Origin: Enterococcus moraviensis ATCC BAA-383
Lineage (GTDB): Bacteria; Bacillota; Bacilli; Lactobacillales; Enterococcaceae
Assembly (NCBI RefSeq): GCF_000407445.1
Contig: NZ_ASWB01000001.1
Span: 558,001-622,000 of the forward strand
Length of the DNA: 64,000 nucleotides
Direction of reading: 5' to 3'
This document shows positions 24,679 to 32,990 of the stretch, piece by piece; the first letter of the stretch is position 1, and every line of letters begins with the position of its first letter. The notes beneath the pieces are model-generated. The model had not been told where the DNA came from. It saw only the letters and a program-made list of their open reading frames with translations, and ran no database searches. Position numbers and translations under genes: made by a program.

Positions 24679-25299
24679 TCATTTCTCATTAGACCAGCTA
24701 ATGTTGATGTTTTTTTCACGAATGTACTCTTTTGCATAATCAGTTAGTTTTGTTTTTTCTGAAAGTGTCAATGTCGCGTGAGGCTGAAGATTCTTACTTT
24801 GAAGATCTTTAACAGTTATATAGTGGGAATTCTTCAGTTTTTCATAAGGAGGAGACTTTTGTTCAGATACTAACTGTTTAAATGCTGCAATAGAAGTGAA
24901 CTCGCCACCGTAGCGATAAAACTGCGATTCTAATTCCAACACTTTTTGTTTCAAGGCATATTTTCCCGTTGTTAATAATGATAAATAGGTTCGACCTTCT
25001 TTGATCACAATGATTTTTTGCCCTTGTTTGATTGCTTGGATAATAGCTTGTTCCAAATCATTTTTGGGATTGAAATGAATGCTGTTCACTAAATTCTCAA
25101 AGGAAAGTTCCGTAATGACTAGAAAATCTAGTTGGTTGTTTTGTAAACGACTTCGTAATGCGCTGGCACATTCAAGATAGAGTTGTGTCTTTTGATCCCC
25201 AATAATACATGGCAGATCGTCTAGTTTTTTTTCTTTTAAGCGTGCCATCACTTTCGTTGTAATTCGATCGACTAATTGTTCGAAATCAGTTATTTCCAT
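24679..25299 (-). CDS. Firmicute eut-cluster protein of unknown function
   Basis: 206 residues, no TM. It begins ITDFEQLVDRITTKVMARL, an amphipathic helix resembling an encapsulation peptide, then alternates strands and helices (DFLVITELSFENLV, AIKQGQKIIVIKEGRTYLSLL), ending LTDYAKEYIREKNINISW. I recall such proteins as the hypothetical 'eut_hyp' family found in Firmicute ethanolamine operons. The last strand resembles a nucleotide- or cofactor-binding flavoprotein edge, but no catalytic motif is clear. Probably carried inside the microcompartment. Confidence 0.7.
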   Translation of the reverse strand: MEITDFEQLVDRITTKVMARLKEKKLDDLPCIIGDQKTQLYLECASALRSRLQNNQLDFLVITELSFENLVNSIHFNPKNDLEQAIIQAIKQGQKIIVIKEGRTYLSLLTTGKYALKQKVLELESQFYRYGGEFTSIAAFKQLVSEQKSPPYEKLKNSHYITVKDLQSKNLQPHATLTLSEKTKLTDYAKEYIREKNINISWSNEK

Positions 25300-25307
25300 T
25301 TTGATCC

Positions 25308-25937
25308 CTACTTTACAATATATCCTCGTGTTCCTTTTTTAAATGAGCAGGCATTTGCCTCATCGTAATCAATATGCATCGCTGTCGCAAATTTATCACT
25401 GACACGAATCACCACATCATCAAAAATCAATGAACGCTGTTCACTATTAATCCGAACTTTTACGATTTCACCTTGAACGACATTCATTTTCACCGCATCT
25501 TTTGCCGCTACGTGAACATGTCTTTTAGCAATAATCAGTCCTTTTTCAAGTGCAACCATTTTACTTCCGTTGATCAATACGACTCCAGGTGTCCCCTCAA
25601 TATCGCCACTTTCACGAACAGGAACTTTAACCCCTAACGCTAAAGCATCTGTTCCAGATACTTCCACTTGTGATGCTTTCCGTGCAGGACCTAGAATAAC
25701 GACATTATGCAAGGCCCCTTTTGGTCCCATAATCGTTAGACGTTCTTTTGATGCATACTGACCTGGTTGAGATAAGTACTTATCAATCGTCAATTGATAC
25801 CCTTTTCCAAATAAACGATCAATATGTTCTTGAGACAGATGAACGTGTCGCCCACTTGCTTCAACTAAAAAGCCACGCTCTTCATTGATTTTAGTGATAA
25901 CTTGATCGACTAATGTATTGATTAATTCTTCGTTCAT
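25308..25937 (-). CDS. pduL: PduL-type phosphate acyltransferase
   Basis: 209 residues: N-terminal encapsulation-like helix NEELINTLVDQVITKINEE, then the two-barrel PduL domain with EASGRHVHLSQEHIDRLFG (first zinc-histidine motif), QYASKERLTIMGPKG, GPARKASQVEVSGTDA and IIAKRHVHVAAKDA (second histidine motif). It turns acetyl-CoA and phosphate into acetyl phosphate and free CoA inside the shell, recycling CoA for EutE. It replaces the unrelated EutD found in enterobacteria. Confidence 0.93.
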   Translation of the reverse strand: MNEELINTLVDQVITKINEERGFLVEASGRHVHLSQEHIDRLFGKGYQLTIDKYLSQPGQYASKERLTIMGPKGALHNVVILGPARKASQVEVSGTDALALGVKVPVRESGDIEGTPGVVLINGSKMVALEKGLIIAKRHVHVAAKDAVKMNVVQGEIVKVRINSEQRSLIFDDVVIRVSDKFATAMHIDYDEANACSFKKGTRGYIVK

Positions 25938-25939
25938 TC

Positions 25940-26100
25940 CTTTTTCACCTCTGCCAAAAAATTTCTATTTCTTTAAAACGAGCAGAAAAAGCAAGCGTTG
26001 TTTTATTACTATTTAGAACCAAGGAGACCTTCTTTGATTTAAATACGTTTCCACGGGAACGTTTAACATCGCTTGCCTTTTTCATACTCTGATTTTAGGA
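25940..26100 (-). other. Structured intercistronic region between eutM and pduL
   Basis: On the minus strand AAAAAGGCAAGCGATGTT (26082-26065) can pair with AACAACGCTTGCTTTTT (26002-25986), enclosing a hairpin around ACGTTCCC/GGAAACGT and a second weak hairpin (AAGGTCTCCTT). The right arm ends in TTTTT, so it could be a terminator or a processing/stability element that lets the abundant shell gene eutM be expressed above pduL. Confidence 0.5.
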
Positions 26101-26104
26101 TCGT

Positions 26105-26383
26105 TTATTTTGCAGGAGGTAAAATAGCATCTACTTCTGTATGAGGACGTGGGATCACGTGAACAGATAATAAATCTCCCACACGTTCAGCTGCTGCGGC
26201 ACCTGCATCAACTGCTGCTTTAACAGCACCTACGTCACCGCGTACCATTACAGTCACTAAGCCGCCTCCTACTTGTTCTTTTCCAATCAATGTTACATTT
26301 GCTGCTTTCACCATTGCGTCAGCTGCTTCAATTGCGCCTACTAGTCCTTTAGTTTCGATCATTCCTAATGCATTTGCGTTCAT
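26105..26383 (-). CDS. eutM: Microcompartment hexameric shell protein EutM
   Basis: 92 residues, a single BMC domain: [62 protein letters not shown] and [13 protein letters not shown]. This is the canonical major hexameric facet protein. AGGAGG precedes the ATG. A 100-base gap upstream and a structured region downstream bracket this gene. Confidence 0.96.
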   Translation of the reverse strand: MNANALGMIETKGLVGAIEAADAMVKAANVTLIGKEQVGGGLVTVMVRGDVGAVKAAVDAGAAAAERVGDLLSVHVIPRPHTEVDAILPPAK

Positions 26384-26485
26384 AATGTAATTCCTCCTAG
26401 AGTTTTTATATTTTTTTTGTTTCTTCTCCTTAATAGCAGCTAGCCAATAAGGGTCAATCTTTTATATACATAATATTAAAAAATA

Positions 26486-27946
26486 TTATTGTAACTTCGC
26501 TAAAATCCGTTCAACTAAGGTATCAACAAGCAGATCTTCATTAATTGAAGCAGTTTCTGTATACGGTGCTGGTGTTTCTCTTAGCTCTTCCAGCTCTCGT
26601 ACACCATAAGCAATTCTACGAACATTGAATAGATTTTCTGGGCTTATATTATCTGATGTTGAGCTACCACCCACAGCTCCACAGCCTAAAGTTAAAGCAG
26701 GTGCCATATTTGTTGTGGCACCAATGCCGCCTAAAGCGCCTGGCGTATTGACTAAGACTCTGGAAACTGGTTTTTTCAACCCAAATGCACGGATGATACG
26801 ATCATCTTGAGAATGAATCATCATGGTATGACCAGCACCTTCTTGGTACAAAATCTCCATTGATAATTCACACGCTTCTTCCCAGTTATCGACAGTATAA
26901 AAAGCTAAGATCGGTGCTAGTTTTTCGCGTGAGTAAGGTACTTTATGTCCAACTCGTGTTTCTTCTGCAATCAAAACACGAGCACTTGCTGGAACTGTTA
27001 AACCAGTTAGTTGCGCAATCGCTTGAACTGATTTTCCGACTATTTGCGGATTCATACTCCCATTAGCACGCATGATATACTTTTCTAGTTTCGCTGATTC
27101 TTCCGTTGAAAGGAAATAAGCTCCCTGTCTCTTTAATTCAGCCACGACTGCTGTTTTGTTGCTTGTCTCTGCGATGATAGATTGTTCTGACGCACAAATC
27201 GTACCATTATCAAATGTTTTAGAATCTAAAATTCGTTTGACCGCTAATGGAATATCTGCACTTTTTTCGATATAGGCCGGCCCATTCCCAGGACCTACAC
27301 CAATCGCTGGTGTTCCAGAAGAATAAGCCGCTTTGACCATGGCAGACCCACCCGTTGCTAAAATCAATGATGTATCTTGATGTTTCATCAATTCTGCCGT
27401 TCCTTGCATTGTTGGTTTCATCATGCAGCCGATAGCACCTTTAGGACAACCAGCACTTTCAGCGGCAACTGAGATAATCTTGATTGTTTCCAAAATGGCA
27501 TTCAACGCATTGGGATGTGGTGAAAAGACGATCCCATTACCTGCTTTGAGTGCAATCAATGCTTTATAAATCACAGTCGATGTTGGATTTGTAGAGGGAA
27601 TCAACCCTGCAATTACCCCAACAGGGACAGCGACATCAATGATTTTTTTCTCATTATCTTCTTTTAAAATCCCAACCGTTTTCATGTCTTTGATATAATC
27701 CCAAACAAATTTTGAAGCAAAGCTATTTTTTACTACTTTATCTTGCCAAATACCAAAACCTGTTTCTTCGTTAGCCATCTTCGCTAATTTTTCACGATTA
27801 TCATATGCGGCTTGAGCCATTGCTTCACAAATCTTATTGATTTGCTCTTGGGACATCGTCGCCAATGTTTGTTGTGCCGTTTTTGCAGCGTTCAATAGAT
27901 CTCTGACTTCTTGGATCGAAGCTAAATCTTTATCAAGTGTTACCAT
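26486..27946 (-). CDS. eutE: CoA-acylating acetaldehyde dehydrogenase EutE
   Basis: 486 residues. The aldehyde dehydrogenase fold shows PVGVIAGLIPSTNPTST (cofactor site), GVGPGNGPAYIEKSADI and the catalytic cysteine in NGTICASEQS. It oxidises acetaldehyde with CoA and NAD+ to acetyl-CoA. The extreme C-terminus NEDLLVDTLVERILAKLQ is an amphipathic helix resembling an encapsulation peptide, joined through a proline-rich linker (ETPAPYTETAS). Confidence 0.94.
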   Translation of the reverse strand: MVTLDKDLASIQEVRDLLNAAKTAQQTLATMSQEQINKICEAMAQAAYDNREKLAKMANEETGFGIWQDKVVKNSFASKFVWDYIKDMKTVGILKEDNEKKIIDVAVPVGVIAGLIPSTNPTSTVIYKALIALKAGNGIVFSPHPNALNAILETIKIISVAAESAGCPKGAIGCMMKPTMQGTAELMKHQDTSLILATGGSAMVKAAYSSGTPAIGVGPGNGPAYIEKSADIPLAVKRILDSKTFDNGTICASEQSIIAETSNKTAVVAELKRQGAYFLSTEESAKLEKYIMRANGSMNPQIVGKSVQAIAQLTGLTVPASARVLIAEETRVGHKVPYSREKLAPILAFYTVDNWEEACELSMEILYQEGAGHTMMIHSQDDRIIRAFGLKKPVSRVLVNTPGALGGIGATTNMAPALTLGCGAVGGSSTSDNISPENLFNVRRIAYGVRELEELRETPAPYTETASINEDLLVDTLVERILAKLQ

Positions 27947-27959
27947 CTGTCAGACTCCT

Positions 27960-28424
27960 TCACTTCTTATCTTTTTTCGAACTTTTTTTCACTTTGCTAT
28001 TCTTGTTTTTCTTCGTTTCTTCGGGTGATTTTGTCAGATTAGTTTCTGCCACTATTTCATCCTTGATTTCTACTTTAAGCTCTTCTACTTGAGAGGTTAA
28101 CTGAGCTTTTGTCGTTTCTATCGGAAGGTCTTTCGTTGCTTCTGGTAAAGGATGCTCTTCTAACAATAATGATTGAACAGCGTTATCCATCCTCGCAATA
28201 ACATGACTTGCACGCAGACAGCCTAATGTTTCAGCAACTACTTTACCAGCATCAACAGCAGCTGTGATTGCGGCAACATCACCGACTAGTTCGATGGTGG
28301 TGATCCCACCTTTGATTTTTTCTGATTTTAGCAGTTTGACATTCGCAGCTTTCAATGCCGCATCAGCGGCACAAATCGCGCCTAAGTAACCATTTACTTC
28401 AATTAATCCTAAGGCTTCTAACAT
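27960..28424 (-). CDS. eutK: BMC shell protein with a charged tail, EutK-like
   Basis: 154 residues. Residues 1-90 are a BMC domain (MLEALGLIEVNGYLGAICA, ADAALKAANVKLLKSEKIKGG, VIARMDNAVQSLL). Residues about 95-154 form an acidic then strongly lysine-rich tail ending SKVKKSSKKDKK. In E. coli, EutK also joins a BMC domain to a basic C-terminal (winged-helix-like) domain, but this tail looks disordered. It may bind RNA or acidic cargo, which is inference. The name is by position and architecture. Confidence 0.82.
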   Translation of the reverse strand: MLEALGLIEVNGYLGAICAADAALKAANVKLLKSEKIKGGITTIELVGDVAAITAAVDAGKVVAETLGCLRASHVIARMDNAVQSLLLEEHPLPEATKDLPIETTKAQLTSQVEELKVEIKDEIVAETNLTKSPEETKKNKNSKVKKSSKKDKK

Positions 28425-28442
28425 AATGATTTTTCACATCCT

Positions 28443-29096
28443 TTAATAAGTGGTAGGATTTTCAGCAACCATTATGACTGCTTCGGCAAATGCATCACAT
28501 GCAGCCTTGCAAGCCGATTGACTGCCTGTCAATAAGCCTCCACCAAAATTGGTTTCTGAAGGTGGTCCATAAAATGCTGCAACTTCAACATCCGCAGCTT
28601 TCAATGCCGCATCCATTCCATACATTGCTTCTAGTGGCGGGGCAATCAAGTAAGCCAATGCTGAACCTTCTTGAATACCCGCCTCTTTGGCTAAATGAGT
28701 CCCTGTTCGTGAGACGCAGTGAGCGAAATAAGGGATTGTATTCTCCTCATTTGCACTGTAAAAGCTTGAACCATTTTCAATTTCTTGCACCGCTACAGCT
28801 AATCCACTTTTTACTTCTGCCGGACTTGGTCCAGCTAAAATACCGATAACTTCACCAGCCAATTTAGTCGTAGCATTGTCTGCTCCGCCATAAAAACTTT
28901 TTGCATAAACAACTTCGACTGCCGCAGCTTTTGTCGCTTCATCCAATGCTACATAGGTTACATCATCACATGTTGATGTAATCAAACCTAAACTACGATG
29001 TTGCGGACCTAAGCCTAGTGATGCGGCCATAGAAGGAGCTACATTTGAGATTACTTTGACACTTAATACACTTGCACCTAAACGCTCATTCTTCAT
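28443..29096 (-). CDS. eutL: Microcompartment trimeric shell protein EutL
   Basis: 217 residues, tandem BMC domains with permuted topology: SVLSVKVISNVAPSMAASLGL, FYGGADNATTKLAGEVIGILAGPSPAEVKSG (described in parts), and AYLIAPPLEAMYGMDAALKAADVEV then FGGGLLTGSQSACKAACDAF. EutL trimers have a gated central pore thought to pass larger cofactors. Confidence 0.95.
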   Translation of the reverse strand: MKNERLGASVLSVKVISNVAPSMAASLGLGPQHRSLGLITSTCDDVTYVALDEATKAAAVEVVYAKSFYGGADNATTKLAGEVIGILAGPSPAEVKSGLAVAVQEIENGSSFYSANEENTIPYFAHCVSRTGTHLAKEAGIQEGSALAYLIAPPLEAMYGMDAALKAADVEVAAFYGPPSETNFGGGLLTGSQSACKAACDAFAEAVIMVAENPTTY

Positions 29097-29110
29097 TCTT
29101 TAGAGCCTCC

Positions 29111-30028
29111 TTATTCTACTTCTTTCAAGTCGATACCAGATTTTTTATGTTCCAACATTTTATGAATCAATTCCGCAATATAGGCGCCTGCCTCAACTGC
29201 AGGTGTTCCGCCGCTATGAATATTGGAAATCACCGTTCGTCTTGCTTCTGGCATTCCCACTGTTGGTTTATAGGCAATATAGGCACTCATTGACTCTGCT
29301 GTTACTAAACCTGGACGTTCACCAATCAAATAACAGATAACTTCGGCATTTGTCAGATCACCAATTTGATCCATCGCTGGAACTCGTGCATGTTTGATAA
29401 ATACAACTGATTCTTCATCAAAATCGAGCCCAAACATTTTCAACCCTTGTTTGATGGAAGGAAGAATTTCTTTGATATTTGCTTCGATTGCTGCGGAGCT
29501 TAATCCATCCCCTACAATTACTTGCACTTTCTGATTCGGTTTCACATGCTGGTTGATTTTTGCTGTATTTTCTTCATCAAATTGACGCCCTAAGTCTGGA
29601 CGAGTCACGTATTCATCTTTATCACGACATTTTGTGGCAACTTCTACAAAGTTCATGGCTTTGATTAAGTCTTCTGAAACATAGGAGAAAACAGCATCTT
29701 GTGCCGCTGCATGATCGGCTCTAAAGCGTAACATCGATTGTGTTTTGTAGCGTGGTCCACTTCTCCATAACCCTAAACGAGCAGGTGTTTTTGACTTCAT
29801 TTTTAAGTAACCTTCACGGTCCACTGGATCTGGTACTAGAAATTGTTTCCGAATATCGACTTCAGTAATATCGTCGATCATTCCATCTTCTATTTGCGCT
29901 TCCTTTATAATTCCTTGACTTGTTGGATTCGTTGTTTTTTCGTCAACGAGTGGCTTTGATGTTTTTGTTTCAGTCATTTCTTCTAAAATCGAAACAATCA
30001 TCGATTTGATTTCATTATTATCCACCAT
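29111..30028 (-). CDS. eutC: Ethanolamine ammonia-lyase small subunit EutC
   Basis: 305 residues. N-terminal helix [14 protein letters not shown] is the probable encapsulation peptide, then a variable linker (about 20-60). The conserved domain has [51 protein letters not shown], and [33 protein letters not shown] (in parts). With EutB it forms the adenosylcobalamin-dependent lyase that makes acetaldehyde and ammonia. Confidence 0.96.
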   Translation of the reverse strand: MVDNNEIKSMIVSILEEMTETKTSKPLVDEKTTNPTSQGIIKEAQIEDGMIDDITEVDIRKQFLVPDPVDREGYLKMKSKTPARLGLWRSGPRYKTQSMLRFRADHAAAQDAVFSYVSEDLIKAMNFVEVATKCRDKDEYVTRPDLGRQFDEENTAKINQHVKPNQKVQVIVGDGLSSAAIEANIKEILPSIKQGLKMFGLDFDEESVVFIKHARVPAMDQIGDLTNAEVICYLIGERPGLVTAESMSAYIAYKPTVGMPEARRTVISNIHSGGTPAVEAGAYIAELIHKMLEHKKSGIDLKEVE

Positions 30029-30044
30029 TTATATGTTCACTCCT

Positions 30045-31412
30045 TTATTTTTTTAAGAATACAGAAGCATCACCAGCTAAATCGGTCAATTGCCCATTTG
30101 CCATGAAGCCCATCTTTTCCAACCACTCTTCAAATTCTTTGATTGGACGTTTATTCAGCATTGAGCGAATCGTTGCTGTTTCGTGAAAACCAGTTGTTTG
30201 GTAGTTCAACATAACATCATCTCCGTGAGGAATCCCCATCACAAAATTCACACCTGCTGTACCTAGTAATGTTAATAAGTTTTCTGCATCATTTTGATCA
30301 GCTTTCATATGGTTGGTGTAACAAACATCACAGCCCATTGAAATTCCTGACAATTTCCCCATAAAATGATCTTCTAAACCAGCTCGAATGACTTGTTTTG
30401 AATCATATAAATATTCTGGTCCAATAAAACCGACAACTGTGTTGACCATAAATGGATCGAAGCGTTTAGCAAAACCATAGCATCGTGCTTCCATCGTTAC
30501 TTGATCGACACCGTAATGCGCATCTGATGATAATTCAGATCCTTGCCCTGTTTCAAAATACATCACATTAGGGCCTGCCACTTGTCCTTGTTGCAGAGCT
30601 AAATGTTTTGCTTCTGCAATATCTGCTGCATTGAATCCAAAAGCGGTGTTTCCTTTCTCAGACCCTGCAATCGATTGGAATACTAAGCCTGTTGGAGCTC
30701 CTTGTCTCATTGCTTCCATTTGCGTTTTTACATGTGCTAAGACACAAGTCTGAGTGGGAATTTCCCATTCACTTCTAAATTCTTCAAATTTAGTTAGGAT
30801 TCGTTTGACACTTTCTGTTGAATCGTCAACTGGATTCAAACCGATCACAGCGTCTCCGATTCCATAAGACAAGCCTTCCATCACACTAGCCATGATACCG
30901 TCTACATCATCAGTTGGATGATTTGGTTGCAACCGAACAGAAAAGCGTCCTGCTTCCCCAATCGTTGTATTCGCCGTTTTGATGATCACGATTTTTTGTG
31001 CTGCATAAATCAAATCTAGATTAGACATTAATTTTGTTACCGCAGCAATCATCTCAGATGTTAAGCCTCTAGCTACTTGTTTGATATCGTAGTCCGTTGT
31101 TTTAAAATCTAAGATCCATTCTCTTAATTCTTCTACCGTCCAATGCTTGATACGCTCATACGCTCGTTGATTAACATCATCAATAATGATTCGTGTCACT
31201 TCATCTTCTTCGTAAGGAACAGCCGGATGATTAAACAAGTCCTCCATCGTTAATTGTGCTAGAACTACTTTGGCTGCAACACGCTGCTCAGAAGAAACCG
31301 CTGCGACTCCTGCCAAACGGTCTCCTGATTTTTCTTCATTGGCTCTCGCCATAACATCCATTACAGATTCAAATTGATAGACTTTACCAAATAATTTCGT
31401 TTTCAAAATCAT
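30045..31412 (-). CDS. eutB: Ethanolamine ammonia-lyase large subunit EutB
   Basis: 455 residues from the ATG at 31412 (AGGAGG 10 bases upstream), near the 453 of E. coli; an in-frame start at 31454 is rejected. It has the TIM-barrel landmarks of the family: TTIGEAGRFSVRLQPNHPTDDVDG, GDAVIGLNPVDDSTESV, FETGQGSELSSDAHYGVDQ, SGISMGCDVCYTNHMKADQND (each described in part) and FVMGIPHGDDVMLNYQTT. It carries the substrate and radical sites and needs adenosylcobalamin. Confidence 0.97.
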   Translation of the reverse strand: MILKTKLFGKVYQFESVMDVMARANEEKSGDRLAGVAAVSSEQRVAAKVVLAQLTMEDLFNHPAVPYEEDEVTRIIIDDVNQRAYERIKHWTVEELREWILDFKTTDYDIKQVARGLTSEMIAAVTKLMSNLDLIYAAQKIVIIKTANTTIGEAGRFSVRLQPNHPTDDVDGIMASVMEGLSYGIGDAVIGLNPVDDSTESVKRILTKFEEFRSEWEIPTQTCVLAHVKTQMEAMRQGAPTGLVFQSIAGSEKGNTAFGFNAADIAEAKHLALQQGQVAGPNVMYFETGQGSELSSDAHYGVDQVTMEARCYGFAKRFDPFMVNTVVGFIGPEYLYDSKQVIRAGLEDHFMGKLSGISMGCDVCYTNHMKADQNDAENLLTLLGTAGVNFVMGIPHGDDVMLNYQTTGFHETATIRSMLNKRPIKEFEEWLEKMGFMANGQLTDLAGDASVFLKK

Positions 31413-31463
31413 GAAATAAAAGCCTCCTTTATATTTTTTATAATTTAGAAACACTAGGCTTTA

Positions 31464-32888
31464 CTAAAACACTAATGTTTTTACTACCACTGGCAAGACA
31501 CTTCCATTGATAATTGGTTTACCAATATCAATATAATCCCCGTTTTCAACTTGGATTCCATCAAGACAAACAAACGGATAGTTTTCTGGCAAATAGCTGA
31601 ATAAAGATTGGCCAAGTGATTTTGCATTATCTTCCTGCACAATCACGATCAACGGGGCTTTTTGAGCAATTTGCTTGGCAAAACCAGCTACGATTGCTTT
31701 CGCTAAATCAATGATTTCTTGAAAAGTTGGGCTCTTTTTCCCTATTAAACCTAGTGCAACCATTTGATACTCGTTATCGATCGTAAACCATTCTACTTTT
31801 TCTTGGATCACAGAAGCTAACATTTCAGCATCAGCGGTTTCATCTACCTTGGCTAGCTTCAACACTGGAACATTTTTAACAGGTAAGATCTGTGCATCAT
31901 ACGTAATTGTACTGCCACTAACTTTTGTGGTGTGAGAACCTGCTCCCACAACGGTTGCTCGGATTGTTTCAATCGAAGGGATCACTTTTTTCTCCTGGAA
32001 TAATCGTGATACAGCAATCGCTTGTCCTAACAGACAACCAATATCCCCATATTTAAAAGGGTCTAGCTGCTCCTCCTGAAAACAATCTGCCACACCACCG
32101 GAAAATGACAAACACTCAATATCCGTGTCCCTTTTTAAGCCTTTATTTGTGATCAATAATGAATAGTACAGATTTTCCTCACCGATTCCTACACAATTTT
32201 CTAGGACTGAAACTAATACTTGAATAATTGGTGTTAAAAGTGAGGCAGTTGCCACCATTCCTTCTTTGATTGGCCACTGCTCTTTGGCAATGATTTCCTT
32301 TAGTTTGGGCGCAATGTAATGAATAACTCTTGTTTGGGGATCTAAACGAATCAAACGTCCTCCGATATCAAAGCAAGCGGTATCCAATAAATCGTCATCA
32401 TTAAATAAGGCTAAATTTGTCGTCCCACCACCAATGTCAAAATTAACCACAGAAGTATGGTGCTCTTTAGAGTAGGTTTGGGCACCTGCACCTTTGCCAG
32501 CGATAATGCTTTCTAGATCAGGTCCAGCTGTTGCTACAACAAAATCTCCAGCATACCCACTCATTGCTTGTAGTACTGAGCTTGAATTATCTTTCCGAGC
32601 GGTTTCTCCAGTAATGATGACCGCTCCGATTTGAATTTCTTCTTTTTTGATGTTTGATTTCACATATTGAGCATCTAAAAATGTTTTGATTGCTTCAACA
32701 TCGATAATCTTATGCTCTTTTAATGGCGTGAAGATAATATCACTACGAAATATGACTTCTTTTTTGGTGATTTCAATTCTTGGTATTGTAAAAGCTGAAG
32801 CCATATTATTCATTGTTAACTTTGAAATCACCATTTGTGTTGTTGATGTTCCTAAATCGATCCCAACGCTAAGCATTGATTCTGTCAT
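31464..32888 (-). CDS. eutA: Ethanolamine ammonia-lyase reactivase EutA
   Basis: 474 residues from the ATG at 32888 (GAAAGGATG upstream; a TTG at 32906 is in frame). ASKHA-type ATPase fold: SVGIDLGTSTTQMVIS (phosphate 1), NFDIGGGTTNLALF (phosphate 2), and SFSGGVADCF. It releases damaged cobalamin from EutBC so that a fresh coenzyme can bind. It has its own ANTAR/terminator element upstream (32904-32984). Confidence 0.95.
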   Translation of the reverse strand: MTESMLSVGIDLGTSTTQMVISKLTMNNMASAFTIPRIEITKKEVIFRSDIIFTPLKEHKIIDVEAIKTFLDAQYVKSNIKKEEIQIGAVIITGETARKDNSSSVLQAMSGYAGDFVVATAGPDLESIIAGKGAGAQTYSKEHHTSVVNFDIGGGTTNLALFNDDDLLDTACFDIGGRLIRLDPQTRVIHYIAPKLKEIIAKEQWPIKEGMVATASLLTPIIQVLVSVLENCVGIGEENLYYSLLITNKGLKRDTDIECLSFSGGVADCFQEEQLDPFKYGDIGCLLGQAIAVSRLFQEKKVIPSIETIRATVVGAGSHTTKVSGSTITYDAQILPVKNVPVLKLAKVDETADAEMLASVIQEKVEWFTIDNEYQMVALGLIGKKSPTFQEIIDLAKAIVAGFAKQIAQKAPLIVIVQEDNAKSLGQSLFSYLPENYPFVCLDGIQVENGDYIDIGKPIINGSVLPVVVKTLVF

Positions 32889-32903
32889 TTTTTCACATCC
32901 TTT

Positions 32904-32984
32904 CAAAAAAAATAGCGCTTAAAAAACCTTTACGAAAGTTTTTTAAGCGCCTTTGCTTATCTTAGACAAACCTCTTTGTTTATC
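32904..32984 (-). promoter_or_regulatory. EutV (ANTAR) antitermination element before eutA
   Basis: Hairpin 1 (32965-32984): GATAAAC, loop AAAGAG, GTTTGTC. Hairpin 2 (32945-32958): AAGC, loop AAAGGC, GCTT. Both loops have A1 and G4. The terminator stem GCGCTTAAAAAAC / GTTTTTTAAGCGC (32938-32950 with 32915-32927) plus a T-run uses the 3' arm of hairpin 2, so hairpin 2 and the terminator exclude each other. This is the known EutV-type mechanism: phosphorylated EutV holds hairpin 2 and lets transcription into eutABC proceed. Confidence 0.9.
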
Positions 32985-32990
32985 TATATA

